Positions 1 to 5,322 of a stretch of DNA of 9,087 bases are shown piece after piece (the stretch's first letter is position 1; each line of letters starts with the position of its first letter). This DNA comes from Comamonadaceae bacterium (lineage in GTDB: Bacteria; Pseudomonadota; Gammaproteobacteria; Burkholderiales; Burkholderiaceae), in contig CANCGU010000102.1 in the NCBI GenBank assembly GCA_947377705.1, forward strand, positions 1-9,087. The letters run 5' to 3'. The notes beneath the pieces are model-generated. The model saw nothing but the letters and a program-made list of their open reading frames with translations, made no database searches and was not told the DNA's origin. A program made the position numbers and the translations under genes.

Positions 1-249
1 GCCGCCCGCAGTGTGGACAAAAGCATGGGCGCTGTGACGATTGAAATGAAAACTTCTTTCATGCAACCTGCACGCGGCACACTGACGTGCAAGGGGCGCT
101 TGATTCACCGCTCGCGCAACATGGCGTTCACCGAAGGCACGATTTACGACGCCGATGGCAACGTCTGCGCACATGCCACGGGCACGTTCAAGTACATGAC
201 CAGAACGACCGTTGCGCACGATGCCAGCCCCGAAATTTCCACTGACTAA
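1..249 (+). CDS. PaaI-like hotdog thioesterase, C-terminal part (5' end outside window)
   Basis: The reading frame is open from base 1 to a TAA at 247-249, giving 82 residues, so the true start lies upstream. A GTG at 13-15 is unlikely to be the start because it falls inside the fold. The visible part has the strand pattern of the second half of a hotdog domain: a GAVTIEMKTSFMQPA segment, then LTCKGRLIHRSRNMAFTEG, then a DADGNVCAHATGTFKYM closing strand. This arrangement is typical of PaaI/YbgC-like acyl-CoA thioesterases, which hydrolyse acyl-CoA thioesters in the cytoplasm. The catalytic Asp/Glu and the substrate-binding helix would lie in the missing N-terminal half, so the substrate cannot be inferred. 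The gene ends 6 bp from the convergent stop of the lipoprotein gene. The family call is from pattern recognition only. Confidence 0.75.
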   Translation, partial: AARSVDKSMGAVTIEMKTSFMQPARGTLTCKGRLIHRSRNMAFTEGTIYDADGNVCAHATGTFKYMTRTTVAHDASPEISTD

Positions 250-255
250 ACCTCA

Positions 256-609
256 TCAACGGTGAAAGTGCCCCTCAAAGCAATGTCGAACCTCATGCCC
301 CAACACCACATGGTTGGGGTTGGGGCCCGTGATGACTTTGCATTGGTTGGAAGACGCAACCCAAACCGCACAGGCAATCGGCGGGGCGTTTGAGCTGCCT
401 GCTTTTTTTTGAGCTTGCTTGCAATAGTCACCCACATCCTCTCTAACTTCCCAGGTGAGATTGACATGGTTCATCACCCTTGAATGAGGTGCCATGGGGG
501 TGAACTCTTTGTATTCCGTTTCACTGACCACCGCACACCCTTGCACCCACGCACAGAAACACAACACCCAGAGGATGCGTGTGGCGCGAATGTGCGATGT
601 GCTCAACAT
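256..609 (-). CDS. Small predicted lipoprotein with C-terminal HExxH motif
   Basis: The protein has 117 residues from ATG 609. An in-frame GTG at 651 would add 14 polar residues; I prefer ATG 609 because it puts a compact lipoprotein signal at the N-terminus: MLSTSHIRATRI, then a hydrophobic WVLCFCAWVQ stretch and a VQGC lipobox with Cys25 as the lipidated residue. Neither start has a clear Shine-Dalgarno sequence. The mature part is short and polar, with several cysteines. It ends in GHEVRHCFEGHFHR, which contains HExxH (His105, Glu106, His109) followed by Gly113 and His116. HExxH is the zinc-binding and catalytic motif of zincins. Here the spacing is HExxHxxxGxxH, one residue longer than the metzincin HExxHxxGxxH, and the chain stops directly after it. 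I do not recognise a named family. Membrane anchoring is well supported; protease activity is only a possibility. Confidence 0.7.
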   Translation of the reverse strand: MLSTSHIRATRILWVLCFCAWVQGCAVVSETEYKEFTPMAPHSRVMNHVNLTWEVREDVGDYCKQAQKKAGSSNAPPIACAVWVASSNQCKVITGPNPNHVVLGHEVRHCFEGHFHR

Positions 610-677
610 GGGCGCATCGTATTTTTTGTCTTCGGCGATCGCAATGTCCACCTAAGTAAGCGTTTTAAAGCGGCAAA

Positions 678-705
678 ATTAACAAAACTATCGACAAGTT
701 TTCAA
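678..705 (-). promoter_or_regulatory. Possible sigma70-type promoter for the lipoprotein gene
   Basis: On the minus strand a TTGAAA -35-like box (700-705, 5 of 6 to consensus) and a GTTAAT -10-like box (678-683, 4 of 6) are separated by 16 bp. This would start transcription near 671, upstream of both candidate start codons. An AT-rich inverted repeat, AAAACT (684-689) and AGTTTT (697-702), occupies the spacer. AT-rich DNA gives such matches by chance, so this is a weak call. Confidence 0.25.
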
Positions 706-831
706 AATTAAAAATCAGTCATGAAAATTGAGTGACGAGGTATTCATCTTTCAGACACTTCGAAATCTGACCAACGCTTACTTTGTGACCGCGTCTCAAT
801 ACCTTTTCGACAAATACCTATAGTTCGCTTA

Positions 832-854
832 TGGCAAACTTCCACGCTTTGCCA
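832..854 (+). repeat. Perfect 7-bp inverted repeat just upstream of tex start
   Basis: TGGCAAA (832-838) and TTTGCCA (848-854) are exact reverse complements separated by 9 nt. The right arm ends 14 nt before the tex ATG. If transcribed, it forms a hairpin next to the initiation region, which lacks a Shine-Dalgarno sequence. If not transcribed, it would be a dyad binding site at the promoter. The symmetry is seen directly; the role is inferred. Confidence 0.5.
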
Positions 855-868
855 AAAACCATCTAACA

Positions 869-3253
869 ATGCAAAAAATCACTCGGCAACTTGCCAACGA
901 AATCAAAATCTCAGAAGCCCAAGTGCGCTCTGCCGTCGAGCTGCTCGATGGTGGCGCGACCGTGCCATTTATTGCCCGTTATCGCAAAGAGGTGACCGGC
1001 GGCTTGGACGACATTCAGCTGCGTGAACTCGAAGCGCGCCTGAGCTACCTGCGCGAGTTGGAAGACCGTCGCGCTGCTGTCATCAAGAGCATTCAAGAAC
1101 AAGGCAAACTCACGCCCGAGTTGTTGGCTGCCATCGAAGCCGCGCCCACCAAGCAAGAGCTGGAAGACATTTACTTGCCCTTCAAGCCCAAGCGTCGCAC
1201 CAAGGGCATGATTGCCAAAGAAGCGGGCTTAGAGCCACTGGCCGACAAGCTGTTTGCCGACCCCACGCTTAACCCCCATGTCGAAGCCGAAGCGTTCATC
1301 CTGCCTGCGGGCAAGATTGAAGGGGCCGACTTCTCATCAGTGGCCGCCGTGCTGGACGGTGTGCGCGATCTGCTCAGTGAGCGTTGGGCCGAAGACGCCG
1401 CGCTCATTCAAAGCTTGCGCGAATGGTTGTGGACCGAAGGCTTGTTCCGCAGCAAGATCGCCGCTGGCAAAGACGAAAACAACCCAGATGTGGCGAAGTT
1501 TCGCGATTACTTTGATTACGACGAGCCCATTGGCCGCGTGCCATCGCACCGTGCTTTGGCTGTGTTTCGTGGCCGTGCGCTGGAAATGCTCGATGCCAAA
1601 CTTGTTCTTCCAGTTGAGCCCGAGCCCGGCAAACCCAGCCTAGCCGAAGGCAAGATTGCCGTGCACCTTGGCTGGAGCCATTCCAGCAGGGCAGGGGACG
1701 ACCTGATTCGCAAATGCGTGGCGTGGACGTGGCGCGTGAAACTCAGCCTCTCCACCGAGCGTGACCTCTTCACCCGCCTGCGCGAAGAAGCCGAGAAGGT
1801 CGCCATCAAAGTGTTTGCCGACAACCTGCGCGACTTGCTACTGGCCGCACCCGCTGGCCCACGCGTGGTGATGGGCCTAGACCCAGGCATTCGCACCGGT
1901 GTGAAAGTGGCCGTGGTCGATACCACGGGCAAGCTGGTGGAAACCTCCACCGTCTACCCGCACGAGCCCCGCAAAGATTGGGACGGCTCGCTCTACACCT
2001 TGGCCAAATTGGCCGAAAAACACGGTGTGAACCTGATTGCCATTGGCAATGGCACGGCCAGCCGCGAAACCGACAAGCTGGCGGGTGAACTCATCAAGCT
2101 CATGGCGAAACACGACGCATCCAAAGTCATCGACAAAGTGGTGGTCAGTGAAGCCGGCGCGTCGGTGTACAGCGCCAGTGAATACGCCAGCAACGAAATG
2201 CCCGATGTGGACGTGAGCCTGCGCGGCGCGGCCAGCATTGCGCGCCGCTTGCAAGACCCCTTGGCTGAGCTGGTGAAGATTGACCCCAAGTCCATCGGCG
2301 TGGGCCAGTACCAACACGATGTGAACCAAAGCGAACTCGCCCGCACCCTGGAGGCTGTGGTGGAAGACTGCGTGAACAAAGTGGGTGTGGACCTCAACAC
2401 TGCCAGCGTGCCGTTGCTGACCCGCGTGTCGGGCCTCTCCACCACCACCGCCAAAGCTGTGGTGCGTTGGCGCGAAGCCAATGGCGCATTTGCCAACCGC
2501 CAGCAGTTGCTCAAGGTCACGGGCCTAGGCGCGAAAACGTTTGAGCAAAGCGCGGGCTTCTTGCGCATCCGCGATGGCGACAACCCGCTGGACATGACGG
2601 CGGTTCACCCCGAAACCTACCCCGTGGTCGAGCGCATCATGGCGCAAACCGGCAAACCCGTGGCCGAACTGATGGGCCGCGCCGACATGCTCAAAACCTT
2701 AAAGCCCGAGCTGTTTGCCAATGACACCGTGGGCGTCATCACCGTCAAAGACATCTTGAGCGAACTCGAAAAACCAGGCCGTGACCCGCGCCCCGACTTC
2801 AAAGTGGCCAAGCTGCAAGACGGCGTGGAAGACATCAAAGACCTGAAGGTCGACATGGTGCTTGAAGGCACGGTCAGCAACGTGGCCGCCTTTGGCGCGT
2901 TTGTCGATTTGGGCGTACACCAAGACGGCTTGATTCACGTCAGCCAACTCAGCAACAAGTTCATCACCGACGCACGCGAAGTGGTGAAGACCGGCGACAT
3001 CATCAAGGTGAAAGTGCTGGAAGTGGACGTGGCCCGCAAGCGCATCAGCCTGACCATGAAGATGGACGCTGCGCCTGCGCGTAAAGATGGACCACGCGAC
3101 AACCGCTTTGAACATGCTGGGCGTGATAACCGCCAAAGAGGTGGGGCAGGCGGTGTTGGCAGCTACAGCAGTGGCTACACCGCACCCCCGCAAGCGGCGG
3201 CGGGATCGGCGATGGCGAGTGCGTTTGCTAAGTTACAGGGTTTGAAAAAATAA
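869..3253 (+). CDS. tex: Tex, S1-domain RNA-binding transcription accessory protein
   Basis: At 794 residues the protein has the expected length for Tex (YhgF in E. coli), a conserved cytoplasmic protein related to eukaryotic Spt6 that binds nucleic acid and acts in transcription. It was named for toxin expression in Bordetella. The N-terminal hallmark VPFIARYRKEVTGG lies at residues 32-45 and YLPFKPKRR at 102-110. A YqgF/RNase H-like domain follows, with MGLDPG (335-340), IGNGTASRET (392-401) and SEAGASVYS (427-435). Helix-hairpin-helix repeats cover about 507-566. The S1 domain spans about 661-731, from VLEGTVSNVAAFGAFVDLG to KRISLTMK. A 63-residue low-complexity tail (732-794) is rich in Arg, Gly, Asp and Ser and then Ala, perhaps an additional RNA contact. 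ATG 869 precedes a typical Tex N-terminus, but no Shine-Dalgarno sequence is visible. No frameshift is seen. Confidence 0.97.
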   Translation: MQKITRQLANEIKISEAQVRSAVELLDGGATVPFIARYRKEVTGGLDDIQLRELEARLSYLRELEDRRAAVIKSIQEQGKLTPELLAAIEAAPTKQELEDIYLPFKPKRRTKGMIAKEAGLEPLADKLFADPTLNPHVEAEAFILPAGKIEGADFSSVAAVLDGVRDLLSERWAEDAALIQSLREWLWTEGLFRSKIAAGKDENNPDVAKFRDYFDYDEPIGRVPSHRALAVFRGRALEMLDAKLVLPVEPEPGKPSLAEGKIAVHLGWSHSSRAGDDLIRKCVAWTWRVKLSLSTERDLFTRLREEAEKVAIKVFADNLRDLLLAAPAGPRVVMGLDPGIRTGVKVAVVDTTGKLVETSTVYPHEPRKDWDGSLYTLAKLAEKHGVNLIAIGNGTASRETDKLAGELIKLMAKHDASKVIDKVVVSEAGASVYSASEYASNEMPDVDVSLRGAASIARRLQDPLAELVKIDPKSIGVGQYQHDVNQSELARTLEAVVEDCVNKVGVDLNTASVPLLTRVSGLSTTTAKAVVRWREANGAFANRQQLLKVTGLGAKTFEQSAGFLRIRDGDNPLDMTAVHPETYPVVERIMAQTGKPVAELMGRADMLKTLKPELFANDTVGVITVKDILSELEKPGRDPRPDFKVAKLQDGVEDIKDLKVDMVLEGTVSNVAAFGAFVDLGVHQDGLIHVSQLSNKFITDAREVVKTGDIIKVKVLEVDVARKRISLTMKMDAAPARKDGPRDNRFEHAGRDNRQRGGAGGVGSYSSGYTAPPQAAAGSAMASAFAKLQGLKK

Positions 3254-3271
3254 GGCGGCCAAAAGCCAAGG

Positions 3272-3287
3272 GTTTTCTTGAGAAAAC
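3272..3287 (+). terminator. Short hairpin downstream of tex, possible weak terminator
   Basis: GTTTTC (3272-3277) and GAAAAC (3282-3287) form a perfect 6-bp stem with a TTGA loop, 19 bp after the tex stop. The stem is AT-rich and no T-run follows, so it is a poor intrinsic terminator. Its TTCTTGA core (3275-3281) recurs around the next promoter, so it may be an operator half-site instead. Confidence 0.25.
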
Positions 3288-3308
3288 GTAGAGAATTTCT
3301 TGAACTTA

Positions 3309-3337
3309 TTGACAATGTTATTACTTGGTAATAACAT
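3309..3337 (+). promoter_or_regulatory. Sigma70-type promoter of the mazEF operon
   Basis: A perfect -35 box TTGACA (3309-3314) and a -10 box TAACAT (3332-3337, 4 of 6 to TATAAT) are separated by 17 bp. Transcription should start near 3344, leaving a leader of roughly 25 nt before the antitoxin ATG at 3370. The spacer and -10 box are almost entirely covered by the palindrome at 3314-3338, so a bound repressor would exclude RNA polymerase. Confidence 0.7.
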
Positions 3338-3338
3338 T
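3314..3338. promoter_or_regulatory. Palindromic operator, predicted MazE/MazEF autorepression site
   Basis: AATGTTATTAC (3314-3324) and GTAATAACATT (3328-3338) are exact 11-bp reverse complements around a TTG centre (axis at 3326), sitting between the -35 and -10 boxes. The TAATAA of the right arm (3329-3334) can instead pair with TTATTA at 3337-3342 across CA, giving an overlapping second palindrome. An outer pair, TTCTTGA (3297-3303) and TCAAGAA (3349-3355), has the same axis. MazE-type AbrB-fold antitoxins normally repress their own operon by binding such dyads, which supports the role; binding itself is inferred. Confidence 0.7.
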
Positions 3339-3369
3339 ATTAGAAATCTCAAGAACCCGAAAGCGTCCT

Positions 3370-3618
3370 ATGCACATCGCCATCCGCCCCTTTGGAAACT
3401 CACGCGGCATCGTCATACCTAAGCCTTTGCTCACGCAATTGGGCTTAGAGGACGAAGCCGAGATGAGTGTTGAAAACAACGCCTTGATCATTCGTAAACC
3501 AGCCCAAGCAGCTAGGGCCGGGTGGGGTGAGGCTGCCAAAGTGTTGGCTCAAGCCAATGATGATGCGTTGGTCATGGGAGATTTTGGCAATGAGGCCGAT
3601 GAGGGCTTGACGTGGTAA
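3370..3618 (+). CDS. mazE: MazE/ChpI-type antitoxin, AbrB (SpoVT) fold
   Basis: The product has 82 residues. An AbrB-type swapped-hairpin DNA-binding domain lies at about residues 1-43, with the signature RPFGNSRGIVIPKPLLTQLG followed by an acidic turn and NNALIIRK. The C-terminal part (about 44-82), with ARAGWGEAAKVLAQ and ALVMGDFGNEADEGLTW, is the extended acidic tail that in this family wraps around the toxin. ATG 3370 is chosen because an in-frame TTG at 3325 lies inside the promoter and palindrome. A weak GAAAG Shine-Dalgarno (3359-3363) stands 6 nt before it. The antitoxin should neutralise the toxin encoded by the next gene and repress the operon through the upstream palindrome. Its stop overlaps the toxin start by 7 bp, typical of translationally coupled toxin-antitoxin pairs. 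The gene symbol is a family name, not a confirmed orthology. Confidence 0.9.
   Translation: MHIAIRPFGNSRGIVIPKPLLTQLGLEDEAEMSVENNALIIRKPAQAARAGWGEAAKVLAQANDDALVMGDFGNEADEGLTW
3601..3605 (+). promoter_or_regulatory. Ribosome binding site of the toxin gene inside the antitoxin gene
   Basis: GAGGG lies 6 nt before the toxin GTG at 3612, within the last codons of the antitoxin gene. It fixes the GTG as the start, since no other start codon is available in that frame nearby. The GTG and the overlap should keep toxin synthesis below antitoxin synthesis. Confidence 0.6.
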
Positions 3619-3932
3619 GCCGTGGTGAGGTTTGGCTTGTTAACTTAGACCCAACAATAGGCAGCGAAATTCGCAAATCGCGCCCATGCGTCGTCATCTC
3701 ACCACCTGAGTTGAACGACCATCTAAAAACAGTCATCGTCGCCCCCATGACGTCACAGGGGTTTCAAGCGCCGTTTCGCATTTCGCTGACATTTCAAGGC
3801 ACCACAGGCTTGGTGCTGCTTGACCAACTGCGTACCATCGATAAATCTCGATTGATGAAAAAATTGGGGCGGCTTCAACCCAAAACATTGACAACTACTT
3901 TGCAAAAACTCAAAGAGTTGTTTGAGGTTTAA
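3612..3932 (+). CDS. mazF: MazF/PemK-family toxin, mRNA endoribonuclease
   Basis: The 106-residue product, close to the usual 105-120 of the family, matches MazF/ChpB/PemK throughout. RGEVWLVNLDP lies at residues 4-14, GSEIRKSRPCVVIS at 17-30, VAPMTSQ at 43-49 and LDQLRTIDKSRL at 70-81. Arg24 and Thr47 match the catalytic Arg25/Thr48 pair of Bacillus MazF in both context and spacing. These toxins are ribosome-independent RNases that cut mRNA at short specific sequences and halt translation; the cleavage site here cannot be read from the sequence. Start is GTG 3612, overlapping the antitoxin stop. Spot counts give about 50% G+C on average, falling to about 37% near the 3' end, against 60% or more in tex and the patatin-like gene, which hints at acquisition of the module. 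The patatin-like gene starts 5 bp downstream. Confidence 0.93.
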   Translation: MVSRGEVWLVNLDPTIGSEIRKSRPCVVISPPELNDHLKTVIVAPMTSQGFQAPFRISLTFQGTTGLVLLDQLRTIDKSRLMKKLGRLQPKTLTTTLQKLKELFEV

Positions 3933-3937
3933 CCGCG

Positions 3938-4996
3938 TTGAAAGCCCTACACATCTACGCCGGCCCCAGAGCCTTGGCCCACATCGAAGCCAACGGCTTG
4001 AAGCCTGAACACATTGACGTCATTCCTGCTGCGGCGGGCGGGCCTAAGGGTTTGATATTGGGCCCACTCGACCGTTTTTTGTTTGGTGAGTGGTTGCCTC
4101 AAAGCACGCAGCCCATCGACTTGGTGGGCGCCTCCATCGGCGCGTGGCGCATGGCCACGGCGTGTTTGGACAACCCGTTACAAGGCTTCGAGCGCCTGTC
4201 GCACGATTACATGCACCAAAACTATCAGGTGCCCGAAGGACAGAAACGCCCCACGGCCAAACAGGTCAGCGATGAATTTAGCCAAACCCTGCAAGCTTTT
4301 TACGGTGGGCGCGTTGACCAAGTGCTGAACAACCCACGCTACCGTTTGCATGTGATGACTTCGCGTGGCAAACACATCCTGCACCACGAGCACCCGCTGC
4401 TCACCCCCTTGGGCTATGCAGGGGCGTATGTGTGCAATGCCGTGCAACGCAAAGCCATGGGCGCATGGTTAGAACGCGTGGTTTTTTCCTGCCGTGGCGA
4501 ACTGCCGTTTGAGACGACCGACTTTGCCACCCAACACAGGGGGCTCAACGCGCGCAACTTCATGCCTGCGCTGCAAGCCAGTTGCGCCATTCCGTTTGTG
4601 CTGCAAGCGGTGCACGACATTCCCGATGCCCCCACGGGCGCATATTGGGACGGCGGCATCACCGACTACCACTTGCACCTCAACTACAAGGGGCTGGTCC
4701 TGTACCCGCACTTTCAACAAGCCGTGGTGCCCGGCTGGTTAGACAAAGCGCTGAAGTGGCGGCATAAGTCCACCCCGTTTTTAGACAACACCATCGTCTT
4801 GGCCCCCAACCCCGAGTGGGTCAACACCTTGCCCAATGGCAAGCTGCCTGACCGTAGCGACTTTGTGACCTATGCCTCAGACTTTGAGGGGCGGGTGAAG
4901 GTTTGGAAAGAAGCGGCCAGTGCGAGTGAGCAGTTGGCAGAAGAATTTATCAACTGGTTGGACAACCCCAACATGGCTGCTGTGCAGCGTCTTTAA
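3938..4996 (+). CDS. Patatin-like phospholipase (lipid acyl hydrolase)
   Basis: The 352-residue product carries the three patatin landmarks in order. A glycine-rich oxyanion-hole loop, AAGGPKGL, sits at residues 32-39. The nucleophile elbow GASIG at 64-68 has Ser66, and the dyad aspartate is in WDGG (Asp238). Patatins are Ser-Asp lipid acyl hydrolases that release fatty acids from phospholipids or other esters. No signal peptide or transmembrane segment is apparent, so a cytoplasmic or peripheral location is likely. The start is TTG 3938; the frame has no ATG before the conserved loop, and GAGG at 3924-3927 lies 10 nt upstream. The gene begins 5 bp after the toxin stop and ends 9 bp before the DUF1330 gene, implying co-transcription. 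The substrate is unknown, and I see no reason to assign a defence role. Confidence 0.88.
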   Translation: MKALHIYAGPRALAHIEANGLKPEHIDVIPAAAGGPKGLILGPLDRFLFGEWLPQSTQPIDLVGASIGAWRMATACLDNPLQGFERLSHDYMHQNYQVPEGQKRPTAKQVSDEFSQTLQAFYGGRVDQVLNNPRYRLHVMTSRGKHILHHEHPLLTPLGYAGAYVCNAVQRKAMGAWLERVVFSCRGELPFETTDFATQHRGLNARNFMPALQASCAIPFVLQAVHDIPDAPTGAYWDGGITDYHLHLNYKGLVLYPHFQQAVVPGWLDKALKWRHKSTPFLDNTIVLAPNPEWVNTLPNGKLPDRSDFVTYASDFEGRVKVWKEAASASEQLAEEFINWLDNPNMAAVQRL

Positions 4997-5000
4997 GGAG
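4995..5000 (+). promoter_or_regulatory. Strong ribosome binding site of the DUF1330 gene
   Basis: AAGGAG overlaps the stop codon of the patatin-like gene and lies 5 nt before ATG 5006. It is the best Shine-Dalgarno sequence in the window and supports translation of the downstream gene from a shared message. Confidence 0.7.
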
Positions 5001-5005
5001 TCACT

Positions 5006-5293
5006 ATGCGTCAAGCCTATGTCGTCGGTCGGATGACCGTGAAGAATGAACCCAAATGGGCCGAGTACCGCGGCCAGGTGTTAGCCACCTTGACACCTTG
5101 GCGAGGTGAGTTGGTGTTTCGCGGCAATCAGGTGCGGGCGCTGTCGGGCGAATGCCCACATGCTGACATCGTGGTGATTCGTTTTGCTTCGCTGGCCGAT
5201 GCCGACGGTTGGCACAACTCGGCGGCGTATCAGGCGTTGATTCCGCTTCGCCAAGAAGCCGCCGATGTGGTGTTGACGACCTACGAAGCCTAA
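5006..5293 (+). CDS. DUF1330 family protein
   Basis: The 95-residue product matches the small DUF1330 family, a dimeric alpha/beta-barrel-like fold. The N-terminal strand AYVVGRMTVKN is followed by WAEYRGQVLATLTPWRGELVFRG, then DIVVIRFASLADADGWHNS and AYQALIPLRQEAADVVLTTYEA. This order of an aYvi strand, a KWxxY helix, VViRF and a YQxlxPLRq helix is characteristic. The biochemical role of the family is not established, and nothing here assigns one. The ATG is fixed by the AAGGAG just upstream. The gene is the last of the same-strand run that begins with the antitoxin and is convergent with the alcohol dehydrogenase gene 25 bp away. Confidence 0.88.
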   Translation: MRQAYVVGRMTVKNEPKWAEYRGQVLATLTPWRGELVFRGNQVRALSGECPHADIVVIRFASLADADGWHNSAAYQALIPLRQEAADVVLTTYEA

Positions 5294-5297
5294 GTGA

Positions 5298-5322
5298 GTA
5301 AGCGCAAGGCCAAGCCGCTTAC
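5298..5322. terminator. Hairpin between convergent genes, possible bidirectional terminator
   Basis: GTAAGCG (5298-5304) and CGCTTAC (5316-5322) form a perfect 7-bp stem with an 11-nt loop, located between the stops of the DUF1330 and dehydrogenase genes and overlapping the latter's stop codon. Neither side has a T-run, so termination efficiency is uncertain, but the position is what a shared terminator would have. Confidence 0.4.

Larger units (their letters stand above)
610..868. other. Divergent intergenic region between lipoprotein gene and tex
   Basis: About 259 bp carry no convincing coding sequence on either strand. The part around 660-720 is strongly AT-rich compared with the flanking genes. 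It must contain the promoters for both divergent genes. Weak tex promoter candidates are TCGACA (807-812) with TATGGC (830-835) at 17 bp spacing, and an isolated TATAGT (819-824) with no good -35 box. The notable element is the inverted repeat at 832-854. Confidence 0.6.

Noticed and set aside
484..711. Plus-strand open frame of 75 codons across the lipoprotein gene and the spacer
   Set aside because: It opposes the lipoprotein gene, which has a clear signal peptide, and has no start context or recognisable motif.
796..824. tex promoter built from TATAGT at 819-824 with a -35 at 796-801
   Set aside because: The -35 hexamer matches only 3 of 6 positions, so I list TATAGT only as an unsupported candidate in the spacer entry.
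1516..2595. Long open frames antisense to tex, including one of about 200 codons at 1993-2595 on the minus strand
   Set aside because: They lie wholly opposite a full-length conserved gene, show no family motifs and have low-complexity Ser/Arg/Ala composition typical of the reverse strand of G+C-rich coding DNA.
3325..3369. N-terminal extension of the antitoxin to the in-frame TTG at 3325
   Set aside because: The extension would begin between the -35 and -10 boxes and inside the operator; the conserved AbrB domain starts at the ATG at 3370.
4083..4767. Several alternative-frame open reading frames on both strands within the patatin-like gene
   Set aside because: All are shadows of one gene whose catalytic motifs are intact in a single continuous frame.
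3938..4996. Patatin-like gene as a CBASS-type (CapV) or other antiphage effector
   Set aside because: No nucleotide cyclase, Cap2/Cap3, HORMA or other defence gene is near. The neighbours are a TA pair and a DUF1330 gene, so a defence assignment would rest on the patatin domain alone.
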